Part shown: positions 32,883 to 41,222 of the stretch, in pieces
How positions within the stretch are numbered: position 1 is the first letter of the stretch
Layout of the letters: each line of letters begins with the position of its first letter
Assembly: GCA_046292445.1 (NCBI GenBank)
Contig: JBKBQT010000017.1
Coordinates: 1 to 64,000, forward strand
DNA: 64,000 bases
Direction of reading: 5' to 3'
Source: CALIZF01 sp046292445
Lineage (GTDB): Bacteria > Pseudomonadota > Alphaproteobacteria > Rhodobacterales > Rhodobacteraceae
Translations under genes and position numbers: made by a program
Notes under the pieces: generated by a model
Databases searched by the model: none
What the model was told of the DNA's origin: nothing
Seen by the model: the letters and a program-made list of their open reading frames with translations, nothing else

Positions 32883-33720
32883 CCGCCACCACCCGCTGGC
32901 GCTGTTGCCCCAGCCCCTCGATCCCGAGTTCCACCACATCCCCCGGCACCAGCCAGCGCGGCGGCTTCATGCCGAGCGCCACGCCCGGCGGCGTGCCGGT
33001 GGAAATCACGTCGCCCGGATGCAGCGTGAAGAACTGGCTGAGATAGCTCACCAGGAACGCCACCCCGTAGACCATGGTCCTGGTGGACCCGTCCTGCATC
33101 CTCTGCCCGTTGACCGTCAGCCACATCGGCAGCGCCTGCGGATCGGCGATCTCGTCGCGTGTCACCAGCCAGGGGCCGATCTGGCCGAAATTGTCGCAGC
33201 TCTTGCCCTTGGTCCACTGGCCCGACCGCTCGGCCTGAAACGCCCGCTCGCTCACGTCATTGGCCACCGCATAGCCGGCGACATGGGCCAGCGCATCGCC
33301 CTCGGTCACATATTTGGCCCGGGTCCCGATCACCACGGCCAGCTCCACCTCCCAATCCACCTTTCCGGCCCCGCGCGGGATCACGATCGGATCGTCCGGC
33401 CCGCAGATCGCGCTCGTCGCCTTCATGAAGATGATCGGCTCGGGCGGCACCGTCGCACCGGTCTCGGCGGCATGGTCGGAATAATTCAGCCCGATGCAGA
33501 TGAACTTGCCCGTGCCGGCGACACAGGGGCCGAGACGCGCGTCCGCGGGCACCGCCGGCAGCGCCGCTGCGTCGAGGCCGCGAAGCATCGTCAGCCCCGC
33601 ATCCGACAGCACCGCGCCGCCGATGTCGGGCACAAGGCCCGTCAGATCGCGCGCCACGCCCGCCCCGTCCATCATCCCCGGCCGCTCCGCCCCCGGCGGC
33701 CCCCAGCGCAACAGCTTCAT
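32875..33720 (-). CDS. fumarylacetoacetate hydrolase family protein
   Basis: The 281-residue protein has the FAH C-terminal fold. Metal-binding and catalytic pieces: CIGLNYSDHAAETG, PIIFMKATSAICG, KVDWEVELAVVIGTRA and VISTGTPPGVALG. FAH enzymes cleave C-C bonds of 2,4-diketo acids or isomerise/hydrate related acids. Together with two SDRs it could finish the degradation of the operon's substrate. The nearest named analogue is 2,4-diketo-3-deoxy-L-fuconate hydrolase; this is an analogy only. Confidence 0.9.
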   Translation of the reverse strand: MKLLRWGPPGAERPGMMDGAGVARDLTGLVPDIGGAVLSDAGLTMLRGLDAAALPAVPADARLGPCVAGTGKFICIGLNYSDHAAETGATVPPEPIIFMKATSAICGPDDPIVIPRGAGKVDWEVELAVVIGTRAKYVTEGDALAHVAGYAVANDVSERAFQAERSGQWTKGKSCDNFGQIGPWLVTRDEIADPQALPMWLTVNGQRMQDGSTRTMVYGVAFLVSYLSQFFTLHPGDVISTGTPPGVALGMKPPRWLVPGDVVELGIEGLGQQRQRVVADE

Positions 33721-33732
33721 CCCCGTTCCTCC

Positions 33733-34482
33733 TCAGATATTCGTCCAGCCGCCATCGATGACGTGGCAGGCCCCGGTGGTAAAGGCGCTTTCGTCCGAGG
33801 CGAGATAGACCGCCAGCGCCGCGATCTCGGCCGTCGTCCCAAGCCGCCCCGACGGCTGGCGCGCCAGAAACAGCGCCTCGGCCTCGGCCACCCCCCCCGG
33901 CAGGCTCGCCCCGAGCGCCGCCATCCGCGCCCGCAGGCTCGGGCTGTCCACCGTGCCGGGGCAGATCGCGTTGCAGCGGATGCCCTGGCGCACGAAGTCG
34001 GCGGCGATCGCCTTGGTCATCCCGATCACCCCGGCCTTCGTCGCCCCATAGACGAAGCGGTTCGGCGCCGCCTGGATCGACCCGACCGCCGAGGCGACGT
34101 TGATGACACTCCCCCCGCCCGCCGCCAGCATCGCCGGCAGGAACGCGCGGGTGACGCGGTACATCGCCGTGAGGTTGAGATCGACCGAGAACGCCCAGGC
34201 GTCCTCGTCGCAATCGAGGATCGTGCCATGCGCCACATAGCCGGCGGCATTGAACAGCACATCCACCGCCCCGGCCGCTGCCGCCGCCTCGGCCACCGCA
34301 TCCCGGTCCCGCACATCGAGAACCCGCACAGTGCATCCCGCAAGGCCCGCCAGCGCGCCCCCGTCGATGTCGGTCGCGATCACCGCCGCCCCCTCGCGGG
34401 CAAAGGCCTCGGCCACCGCCCGCCCGATCCCCGCCCCCGCCGCCGTCACGAAGGCCCGCTTGCCCGCCAGTCGCCCCGCCAT
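33733..34482 (-). CDS. SDR family oxidoreductase (second copy)
   Basis: The 249-residue SDR has the NAD loop TAAGAGIGRAVAEAFAREGA, an acidic pair for NAD specificity (ATDID), NAAGYVAHG, NVASAVGSIQ, YGATKAGVIGMTKAIAADF and the end HVIDGGWTNI. Its Arg/Asn pattern recalls 2-keto-3-deoxy-L-fuconate dehydrogenases and human BDH2. The start ATG 34482 is 140 bp after the SMP-30 fusion gene; the gap holds one copy of the intergenic repeat. It precedes the FAH gene by 12 bp. Confidence 0.9.
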   Translation of the reverse strand: MAGRLAGKRAFVTAAGAGIGRAVAEAFAREGAAVIATDIDGGALAGLAGCTVRVLDVRDRDAVAEAAAAAGAVDVLFNAAGYVAHGTILDCDEDAWAFSVDLNLTAMYRVTRAFLPAMLAAGGGSVINVASAVGSIQAAPNRFVYGATKAGVIGMTKAIAADFVRQGIRCNAICPGTVDSPSLRARMAALGASLPGGVAEAEALFLARQPSGRLGTTAEIAALAVYLASDESAFTTGACHVIDGGWTNI

Positions 34483-34551
34483 TCCGTCCCCCTTCGCCGC
34501 GCCCAAGCGGCGCATCCGCCCTACCGGCCGCACCAGAATCCGGCGTCCCGG

Positions 34552-34584
34552 CTTCAGGCTGGCTCAAATATCCCCGCCGGAGGC
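34552..34584 (-). repeat. intergenic repeat, copy 2
   Basis: TTCAGGCTGGCTCAAATATC followed by CCCGCCGGAGGC is the inverse form of the block at 8507. It lies in the gap between the SMP-30 fusion gene and the second SDR. Confidence 0.8.
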
Positions 34585-34622
34585 GCACGCCCCCGCCCCG
34601 CGATCCCGCCGGGCCGGCGCGC

Positions 34623-36188
34623 CTAGCCGAGCCCCGCGATCACCGCGTCCACCGTCGTCACCAGCGCCACGTTCTGCATCGCGTAATCGATGCTCGCCCG
34701 GTGCCAGTCGGCGTTCATCGTCGAACAGCCATCCTCGGGGATGACGATGACATAGCCCTTGTCGGCCCCGGTCCGCGCCGTGTGCTCGATGCTCATGTTC
34801 GTCCAGGCTCCGGTCTCGATCAGGATGTCGCGCCCCTCGGCGCGCAGGATCCGCTCGAGGCTGGTGCCCTCCCAGGCGCTCATCCGCGCCTTGTGCACCA
34901 CGAAATCCTCCGGCTGCGGCTCGAGGCCCGGCACCGGCTCGGCGCCCCAGGTGCCCTCGACCAGCGCATTGGCCTCGATGGCCCCCTCGAACAGCGGCGC
35001 GTTCAGCGTCATGTCCCGCCCGTCCGCGCGGCGCAGGAACCACACATGGATCACCGGCACCCCCCGCGCCCGGCAGGCCTCGGCAAGCCGCGCGATGTTG
35101 GCGACCGCGTTCTGCTCGCGGCAATGCTGTGGACTGCCCGAGGCGGCGAAGGCCCCGCCCTCCATCACCACATCGTTCTGCATGTCCTGGATGATGAGCG
35201 CGCAGCGCGCCGGATCGAGCCGCAGCGCATCCTCGCCTTGCGCGGTTCCAGCCCCCCCTGCACCCCCGCGCCCCGCCTTCATGTAAGGCTCGGCCCGCGG
35301 CCCGACGCGGACATCGAGCGCATAGACGCTCGTCGTCGCGCAGACGAAGAGGGTGCGCCAGTCCGCCCCGCCCCAGGCGAGGTTGGCGGGCAGTTCGGGG
35401 ATCGAGACCTTCCCGATGTGCCGCCCGTCCGGCGCATAGACCCACAGGCCCCCCGGCGCGCAGCACCAGACGTTGCCTTCCGCATCGCATTTCATCCCGT
35501 CCGGCACACCCGGCAGCAGGCTGTCGCGGAGCCCGCTGGCAAAGATGCGCCCGTTCGCCAGCCGCCCGCCCGGCATGACGTCATAGACCCGGATGTTCGC
35601 CTGTTCGGTATCGTTGACGTAGAGCTTCGTCTCGTCGGGGCAGAAACAGAGGCCGTTCGGCTGGGTGAAGGTATAGCGGTCCACCACGAGTTGCGGCTCG
35701 GCGCCGGCGCGGTGCCCCGGCGGCAGCCGGAACACCCCCTGCCAGCCCAGATCGCGCGGCCGCTCCACCCCGAACACCGGCATACGGCCATACCAGGGGT
35801 CGGTGAACCAGATGGACCCGTCCGATTTCACGCAGATGTCGTTGGGGCTGTTGAGCTCGCGCCCCTCGAAGCGGCTGCACAGCACCTCGCGCGCACCGCC
35901 CGGCCGGAACCGCGCGACCGAGGAGGTGGCATGCTCGCAGACCAGCAGGTTCAGGTCCGCGTCATAGGTCATCCCGTTGCCCTTGTTGGACGGGCGCATG
36001 ACCTCGCGCAGCCCTGCCCGGTCCCAGCGCCGCCGCACGTCGCCGGGCATGTCCGAGAACAGCAGATACTGCTCCACCGGATGCCAGACCGGCCCCTCGG
36101 TGAAGGTGCAGCCATGCGCGATCTGCCGCACGGGGGCATGTTCGTCGATCAGCCGGCGGAACGCGGGGTCGAGCGCGGTATGGGCCAT
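34623..36188 (-). CDS. SMP-30/gluconolactonase-isochorismatase fusion protein
   Basis: The 521-residue protein joins two enzymes. Residues 1 to about 305 form a six-bladed SMP-30-type lactonase with the metal-binding pieces TFTEGPVWHP, SPNDICVKSDGSIWFTDP, QPNGLCFCPDETKLYVND and VPDGMKCDAEGNVW. Residues from about 325 on form an isochorismatase-like hydrolase (ALIIQDMQNDVV, VHKARMSAWEGT, GAWTNMSIEHTAR). In cysteine hydrolases of that family the last block has Cys in place of Ser466, so the usual nucleophile is missing while Asp and Lys remain. It could act like the isochorismatases that need no Cys, or be inactive. It is followed in the operon by an SDR. Confidence 0.88.
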   Translation of the reverse strand: MAHTALDPAFRRLIDEHAPVRQIAHGCTFTEGPVWHPVEQYLLFSDMPGDVRRRWDRAGLREVMRPSNKGNGMTYDADLNLLVCEHATSSVARFRPGGAREVLCSRFEGRELNSPNDICVKSDGSIWFTDPWYGRMPVFGVERPRDLGWQGVFRLPPGHRAGAEPQLVVDRYTFTQPNGLCFCPDETKLYVNDTEQANIRVYDVMPGGRLANGRIFASGLRDSLLPGVPDGMKCDAEGNVWCCAPGGLWVYAPDGRHIGKVSIPELPANLAWGGADWRTLFVCATTSVYALDVRVGPRAEPYMKAGRGGAGGAGTAQGEDALRLDPARCALIIQDMQNDVVMEGGAFAASGSPQHCREQNAVANIARLAEACRARGVPVIHVWFLRRADGRDMTLNAPLFEGAIEANALVEGTWGAEPVPGLEPQPEDFVVHKARMSAWEGTSLERILRAEGRDILIETGAWTNMSIEHTARTGADKGYVIVIPEDGCSTMNADWHRASIDYAMQNVALVTTVDAVIAGLG

Positions 36189-36200
36189 GGCACCGCCCCC

Positions 36201-37052
36201 TCAGGCCGGAAACCAGTCGCGGCGCGGCACGCTCTGCGACACCGGGCCGGGGATCGCCATGTCGAGCCGCCCGACAACGCGCCCCCCCTCGACCTTGGCG
36301 GGCTTGTCGTGCACGGGAAGGATGTATCGCGCCCCCGAATGCATCAGCTTGCGCATCGCCGCCTTCTCGCGCCGCTTGGAGCCCGAATGGTTGCCCGTCA
36401 CCTGGTATTCCTCGGGGCCGAAGGTGCGCTGCGGCGCGATGATCTGATCGTTGAAATCGTAGATCACATCGCCGCAGATCGTCGCCCGCCCGTCGGCGGT
36501 CTCGACATGCACGTTCATCGACCCCTCGGTATGCCCGTCGGCATTCTCGAGCACGATCCCGGGCAACAGCTCGACCGGCCCGGCCATGTCGAGATCCTCG
36601 AGCCTGAGCGCGCCGGGCGTGTGCAGCCGCTCGACCAGATGCAGGATGTCGGGCTTGGGGTATTGCGGATGCATCAGGCCCGAGACGGAATATTCCAGCT
36701 CGCGCCGGTTGATGACGACGGTCGTGTTCATCGGGAACACGTCGTCCTTGCCGGCATGGTCGATGTGCAGATGCGTGTGCAGGATGTAGCGCACATCGCC
36801 CACCCGTACCCCGTGGCTGGCCAGTTGCCGCTCCACCATGTTCTCGTGGAACTGCAGCCCCCGCATCCCGAGGCTGCCCATGATCGCATTGTCGCGATAG
36901 CCGGTATCGACGAGCACCGGATAGGCCCCGCCGAGGATCAGAAAGCCATAGACCGGCACCCTGCGCACCCGGCCGCAATCGCGCCCGAGCACGAGGAAGC
37001 TCGATTCCAGCTCGATGTCGCCGAAGTCGAGGATCTTGATTTCCAGCGGCAT
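36201..37052 (-). CDS. MBL-fold lactonase (AHL-lactonase-like)
   Basis: The 283-residue metallo-beta-lactamase fold protein has the metal motif THLHIDHAG (H94-x-H96-x-D98-H99), GHTEGSMNVHV and the later CGDVIYDFND. This pattern belongs to N-acyl homoserine lactonase-like hydrolases. Because three other lactonase or hydrolase types lie nearby, a catabolic lactone may be its substrate rather than a quorum signal. ATG 37052 is 18 bp after the amidohydrolase. Confidence 0.88.
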   Translation of the reverse strand: MPLEIKILDFGDIELESSFLVLGRDCGRVRRVPVYGFLILGGAYPVLVDTGYRDNAIMGSLGMRGLQFHENMVERQLASHGVRVGDVRYILHTHLHIDHAGKDDVFPMNTTVVINRRELEYSVSGLMHPQYPKPDILHLVERLHTPGALRLEDLDMAGPVELLPGIVLENADGHTEGSMNVHVETADGRATICGDVIYDFNDQIIAPQRTFGPEEYQVTGNHSGSKRREKAAMRKLMHSGARYILPVHDKPAKVEGGRVVGRLDMAIPGPVSQSVPRRDWFPA

Positions 37053-37070
37053 GGGTCCCTCCCCGTTGAA

Positions 37071-37952
37071 TTACAGCCGGTAGACCCGGCTTGCGGTGTC
37101 GTGAAAGATCGCGGCCTGCTCGGCCGCAGTGAATGACGCGGCCGCGGCCCGGTGCGCGCCGATCAGCGCGGCGTAACCGGTCCAGAGGCTCTCGATCGGA
37201 AAGTTCGACCCCCAGAGGCAGCGGTTCGCCCCGAAGAGCGCAACCGTCTCTTGCCAGAGCCAGGCGATCAGCGCGGCATCGACCCGGTGCACGAAGGTGC
37301 CGAACCCCGAAAGCTTGACCGCCACGTTGGGCCGCCGCGCGAGATCGGCCATCGCCGCGCGCCAGGCTGCCCGGCCCGGTTCCGACAGGTCCTCGAGCAT
37401 CCCGGCATGCTGCAGCACGAAGGTCACGCGCGGACAGGCATCGACCAGCCGCAACGCATGCGGCATCTGGGCGGCGAAGACCTGCAGATCGAACGACCAG
37501 CCGTAATCCGCCAGATACCCGACATTGCGGATCACGGCCGGTTCGGCGCAGGCATCGGCCCGGGCCGCAAAGCGGAACTGCGGGTTCGCGTGCCAGTGCA
37601 TCTGCTGCCGGATGCCCCGCAGGCGGGGATAGCGCGCCAGCCGGTCGAGCGCGGGGCGCGCATCGGGCACGCCCATGTCGGCATAGGCGACCGTCGCATG
37701 CGGCCAGCCGGTCGTCAGCGCGACATCCTCGATCCAGGCCGCTTCGGCCTCGGCACGGCCCGGCGCCCAGTTGGCCTGAACATAGACAGCCTTGACGACT
37801 CCCTGCCCGGCGATGTCGGCGCTGTAATCGGCCATAGGATAGTCGCGCTGCAAGGGTCCGTAAGGGCCGAAGATCCGCGGCTGCATCGGCCCCGCCAGCC
37901 AGGGCAGGTCCGCCTGCCGCCAGATATGGACATGCGCGTCGATCACCCGCAT
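37071..37952 (-). CDS. amidohydrolase family 2 protein (COG3618, fuconolactonase-like)
   Basis: The 293-residue TIM barrel begins RVIDAHVHIWRQADLPWL, the metal-binding start of lactone-hydrolysing amidohydrolases. Later pieces include WDSNFP-like GSNFPIESLWTGY and QHAGMLED. L-fuconolactonase and 4-sulfomuconolactonase are named members. ATG 37952 overlaps the VWA gene stop as TGATG. It adds a lactonase activity to the operon. Confidence 0.87.
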   Translation of the reverse strand: MRVIDAHVHIWRQADLPWLAGPMQPRIFGPYGPLQRDYPMADYSADIAGQGVVKAVYVQANWAPGRAEAEAAWIEDVALTTGWPHATVAYADMGVPDARPALDRLARYPRLRGIRQQMHWHANPQFRFAARADACAEPAVIRNVGYLADYGWSFDLQVFAAQMPHALRLVDACPRVTFVLQHAGMLEDLSEPGRAAWRAAMADLARRPNVAVKLSGFGTFVHRVDAALIAWLWQETVALFGANRCLWGSNFPIESLWTGYAALIGAHRAAAASFTAAEQAAIFHDTASRVYRL

Positions 37953-39037
37953 CACCGCGCCCCCCGCGCAAAGCCGAGGATCGCCGCCCCGATCGCCTGC
38001 GGCGACGATCCGTCCGCCAGATGGTCGAGCAGCGGCAGGATCGCCCGCATCGCCCCGGTCTCGGGCCGGTAGGCCGGATCGGCGGCGAGCGGGCTCAACC
38101 ACAGGATGCCCCAGCCAAGGCCCCTCAGCCGCGCCACCGCCGCCGCCAGCGCCTCGGACCCGCCCCGCTCCAGCCCGTCCGACACCACGACCACCAGCGC
38201 CCCGCGGGCAAAGGACGCGAACCGCGGCACGGCAAGAAAGGCCGCCATCGCCTCGCCGAGCCGCGTCCCGCCATCCCAGTCCGCGACGAGGCCCCCCGCC
38301 AGCGCCAGCGCCTGATCGCGGTTGCGGCGGCGCAGCGCGCGCGTGACCCGCGTCAGCCGCGTGCTGAGCGTGAACACCTCGACCCGCTCGCCCGCTTGCA
38401 CCAGAGCATGCGCAAGGCGCAGCGCGCCCTCCGTCCCCGCCTTCATGCTGCCCGACACGTCGATCAGCAGCAGGACGCGCCGCTGCCGCATCCGCCGCTG
38501 CCGCGCGGGCAGGCGTATCACCTCGCCGTCGCGCCGCATCATCTCGCGAAAGGCGCGACGCGGATCGGGGCGCCGCCCCCGCCCCGGGGCCACCCGCCGC
38601 GACCGGCGCTTGGGCAAGGCATCCGGCGCGGCGCGGGCGAAGGCGCGCAAGGCCGCATCCGCGCCGCCCGCGAGGCTGCGCGCAAAGAGACGCTCGGCGG
38701 CCGTCGCCGCCGCGCCCGACGGCTCCCGCTCGCCGGTCTCGGGCAGAAGATCGAGCCCGCCGGCATCGAAAGCCGCCGCCGCGTCCTCCCCTTCGCCGAG
38801 GGCCGGCGCGGCGAGCGTCCGGCCAAGGAACACGGCATCGAACACCGCATCGAATACCGCCGCCCGATCCGGCCCCGGCCCGAACACCGCATGGGCGGCG
38901 CGCCGCACGTCATGGATCGACCGCGGGCCGAGCAGCCCGACCGCGGCAAGAAACGCGGCCACCTGTTCGGGCGCGGCCGGCAGGCCGGCGCCGCGCAGCG
39001 CGGGCGCGAAGGCAAGGAACGGGGCAAGGGCGCTCAT
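37952..39037 (-). CDS. VWA domain protein, CoxE-like
   Basis: The 361-residue protein has a helical N-terminal half and a C-terminal von Willebrand A domain with the MIDAS motif DVSGSM (193-198) and DGLERGGSEALAAA. CoxE proteins work with the MoxR-type AAA ATPase CoxD in maturing molybdenum hydroxylases by inserting the copper or sulfur ligand. Here it is separated from the MoxR gene by a 283-bp gap that holds a MITE-like repeat. ATG 39037 is the start. Confidence 0.88.
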   Translation of the reverse strand: MSALAPFLAFAPALRGAGLPAAPEQVAAFLAAVGLLGPRSIHDVRRAAHAVFGPGPDRAAVFDAVFDAVFLGRTLAAPALGEGEDAAAAFDAGGLDLLPETGEREPSGAAATAAERLFARSLAGGADAALRAFARAAPDALPKRRSRRVAPGRGRRPDPRRAFREMMRRDGEVIRLPARQRRMRQRRVLLLIDVSGSMKAGTEGALRLAHALVQAGERVEVFTLSTRLTRVTRALRRRNRDQALALAGGLVADWDGGTRLGEAMAAFLAVPRFASFARGALVVVVSDGLERGGSEALAAAVARLRGLGWGILWLSPLAADPAYRPETGAMRAILPLLDHLADGSSPQAIGAAILGFARGAR

Positions 39038-39060
39038 GCCCCGGCCTCCGGCCCGGCCGA

Positions 39061-39298
39061 GACGTCGCAGGGGGGCCGCCTGCCCACCTCTTGGCTGCGC
39101 CAATTCACCCCCCGGGGATATTTGGGCCAGCCTGAAAACAAGGCGGGGCGACGAGGCGCGCGCAGGCGCAAGCCTCCGGCGGGGCCGTTTTCGCGTTCCG
39201 CGACAGACGAGGCCGGAGCGGCATGCCCGCCGCCTTCAGGCTGGCTCAAATATCCCCGGGGGGGTGCAGGGGGGGCAGGCGGCCCCCCCTGCGACGTC
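39061..39298. repeat. MITE-like 238-bp inverted-repeat unit
   Basis: The unit starts GACGTCGCAGGGGGGCCGCC at 39061 and ends in the inverse form with GACGTC at 39293-39298. Inside the outer arms lie two further inverted blocks (39111-39136 and 39234-39259) that differ by one base and match the intergenic repeats at 8507, 34552 and 63850. The centre (39140-39230) is unrelated. It has no transposase and lies between moxR and the VWA gene. It looks like two repeat copies facing each other, or a non-autonomous element. Confidence 0.75.
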
Positions 39299-39320
39299 GG
39301 GTTTTTTTGCCGGCGCTGCA

Positions 39321-40199
39321 TCATGCCGCCTCGCCTAGGATCGCGCCGAGGCGGGGCGCGATGAAGGCCAGATCGTCCTGGTCCTTGAGCGCGACGCCGA
39401 TCGCACGGGCGAAGGCGCGCGGCCAGGGCGCGCCCTGGGCGTGCAGGAGCGTCGCCGCCTCGGCCCATTCGACGGTTTCCGCGACGCCCGGCGGTTTGGC
39501 CAGCGGCTCGGCGCGCAGGGCGTTCACCGCGGCCACCACGCGGGCGGCCGTATCGCGCGCGACGGAAGACGCGCGCATCAGCACGATCTCGCGCTCGAGG
39601 CCCGGGTCGGGGTAGGCGATCCAGTGATAGACGCACCGCCGGCGGAGCGCCTCGTGCAATTCGCGCGTGCGGTTGGAGGTCAGGATGACCACCGGCGGCT
39701 CGGCCGCACGGATGGTGCCGCGTTCGGGGATCGATATGGTGAAATCGGACAGGAACTCGAGCAGGAAGGCTTCGAATTCCGGATCCGCCCGGTCGATCTC
39801 GTCGATCAGCAGCACCCGGTCGCGCGGGGCCTGCAGGGCGAGGAGGAGCGGGCGGGCGATCAGGTAGTCGTCTGCATAGAGGTTGACATAGGCATCCCCC
39901 GCCTGGCGGATGGCGAGCATCTGGCGCGGAAAGTTCCAGTCATAGACCGCCGCCGCCGCGTCGATCCCCTCGTAGCATTGCAGGCGCACGAGTTCGCGCC
40001 CCAGCACGCTTGCCAGCGCCTTGGCGCCCTCGGTCTTGCCGACCCCCGGCGCGCCTTCGAGGAGGAGGGGCTTGCCGAGGGCGAGAGCGAGGTAGGCGGC
40101 CGTCGCCATCCCCTCGTCCGCCACGTATTGCGCCTCGCGCAGCGCGGCGGCGAGCGGGGCGGGGCCGTCGATCCCCTGGACGGAGCGGCGGATCGCCAT
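39321..40199 (-). CDS. MoxR-family AAA+ ATPase, CoxD-like
   Basis: The 292-residue ATPase has Walker A (LLLEGAPGVGKTEGAKAL), Walker B (VLLIDEIDRADPEFEAF), the sensor TSNRTRELHEALRRRC and the MoxR insert. With a VWA partner it acts as a chaperone that activates metalloenzymes; CoxD is needed to build the CO dehydrogenase active site. ATG 40199 overlaps the stop of the split large subunit as TGATG, so it is tied to the molybdenum hydroxylase. Confidence 0.92.
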   Translation of the reverse strand: MAIRRSVQGIDGPAPLAAALREAQYVADEGMATAAYLALALGKPLLLEGAPGVGKTEGAKALASVLGRELVRLQCYEGIDAAAAVYDWNFPRQMLAIRQAGDAYVNLYADDYLIARPLLLALQAPRDRVLLIDEIDRADPEFEAFLLEFLSDFTISIPERGTIRAAEPPVVILTSNRTRELHEALRRRCVYHWIAYPDPGLEREIVLMRASSVARDTAARVVAAVNALRAEPLAKPPGVAETVEWAEAATLLHAQGAPWPRAFARAIGVALKDQDDLAFIAPRLGAILGEAA

Positions 40200-41221
40200 C
40201 AGAGCCGCCGCCGCGGGCGCGCGCCGCCCTGGGCCTGAAGCGCGCGGAGCACCTTTTCCGGCGTCACCGGCAAATCGTCGATCCGCACCCCGACCGCGTC
40301 ATAGACCGCGTTGACCACCGCCGGCAGCACCGGGTTGGCGCACATCTCGCCCGGGCCCTTGCCGCCGAAGGGGCCGTCCTCGGCCGGGCGTTCCAGCACG
40401 CTGATGTGGTGGGGCGCGAGATCGCCCGGGCCGGGCATGAGGTAGCCGTTGAAATCGACCGGGCCATGATCGCGCGCGGGGTAGTAGGGCTCGGTCGTCT
40501 CCCAGGCGGCATGGGACATGCCCATCCAGGCGCCGCCGCGCAGCTGCTGTTCCACCAGCCGGGGGTTCAGCGCACGGCCGACCTCGTAGGCCGACTGCAT
40601 GTCGGTCACTGCGACCTCGCCCGTCTCGTCGTCCACCTCGACCTCGACGAGCATCGCGGCATGGGCGAAGGTCGAGACGGGGGTCATCTCGCCCGTCTCA
40701 GGGTCCACGTCCGACAGGGGTATCAGGAAGATGCCGCGCCCGGCGATGGTGCGGCCCTGGCGGAACTGGGCCGCCTGCGCCGCGGCCATGGTGGTGATCG
40801 TGCGCGAGGGGGCACCCTTGACATGGATGTTGCCGCGCCCGTCGGTGGCAAGGTCAGCCGCGTCCACCTCGAGCTCCTCCGCCGCCGCCTCGAGCATCAC
40901 GTCCCGCGCCTCCTGCGCCGCGCGGATCACGGCATTGCCCATCCGGTGCGTGCCGCGGCTCGCGAAGCTGCCCATGTCATGGGGGCCCGTGTCGCTGTCG
41001 GCGGTGTCCACATAGACATCCTCGACCGGCACGCCGAGCGTTTCGGCCGCGATCTGGCGGACGACCGATTTCATCCCCTGGCCGAGGTCGATGGCCGAAA
41101 GGGCGACGGTGAACTTGCCGTCGGGGTTGGAATGGACGAGCGCCTGGGACGGATCGCCGCCGAGGTTCATGCCGATCGGATAGTTGATGGCGGCAAAGCC
41201 GCGGCCGCGGTGCAGGGCCAT
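40199..41221 (-). CDS. molybdenum hydroxylase large subunit, C-terminal half
   Basis: The 340-residue protein matches the second half of xanthine dehydrogenase/CoxL-type large subunits: FTVALSAIDLGQGMKSVVRQIA, YVDTADSDTGPHDMGSFASRGT, VGRALNPRLVEQQLRGGAWMG and GPFGGKGPGEMCANPVLPAV (the Glu in GPGE would be the active-site base). It begins with ATG 41221, one base after the stop of the preceding half, in another frame. The two proteins together equal a complete subunit, so a split gene is likely. Confidence 0.88.
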   Translation of the reverse strand: MALHRGRGFAAINYPIGMNLGGDPSQALVHSNPDGKFTVALSAIDLGQGMKSVVRQIAAETLGVPVEDVYVDTADSDTGPHDMGSFASRGTHRMGNAVIRAAQEARDVMLEAAAEELEVDAADLATDGRGNIHVKGAPSRTITTMAAAQAAQFRQGRTIAGRGIFLIPLSDVDPETGEMTPVSTFAHAAMLVEVEVDDETGEVAVTDMQSAYEVGRALNPRLVEQQLRGGAWMGMSHAAWETTEPYYPARDHGPVDFNGYLMPGPGDLAPHHISVLERPAEDGPFGGKGPGEMCANPVLPAVVNAVYDAVGVRIDDLPVTPEKVLRALQAQGGARPRRRL

Positions 41222-41222
41222 C

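Noticed and set aside
32136..37952. Assignment to the non-phosphorylative L-fucose pathway
   Set aside because: Amidohydrolase, SDR and FAH genes fit by type, but the fuconate dehydratase and fucose dehydrogenase are missing and the rest of the operon does not fit sugar breakdown.
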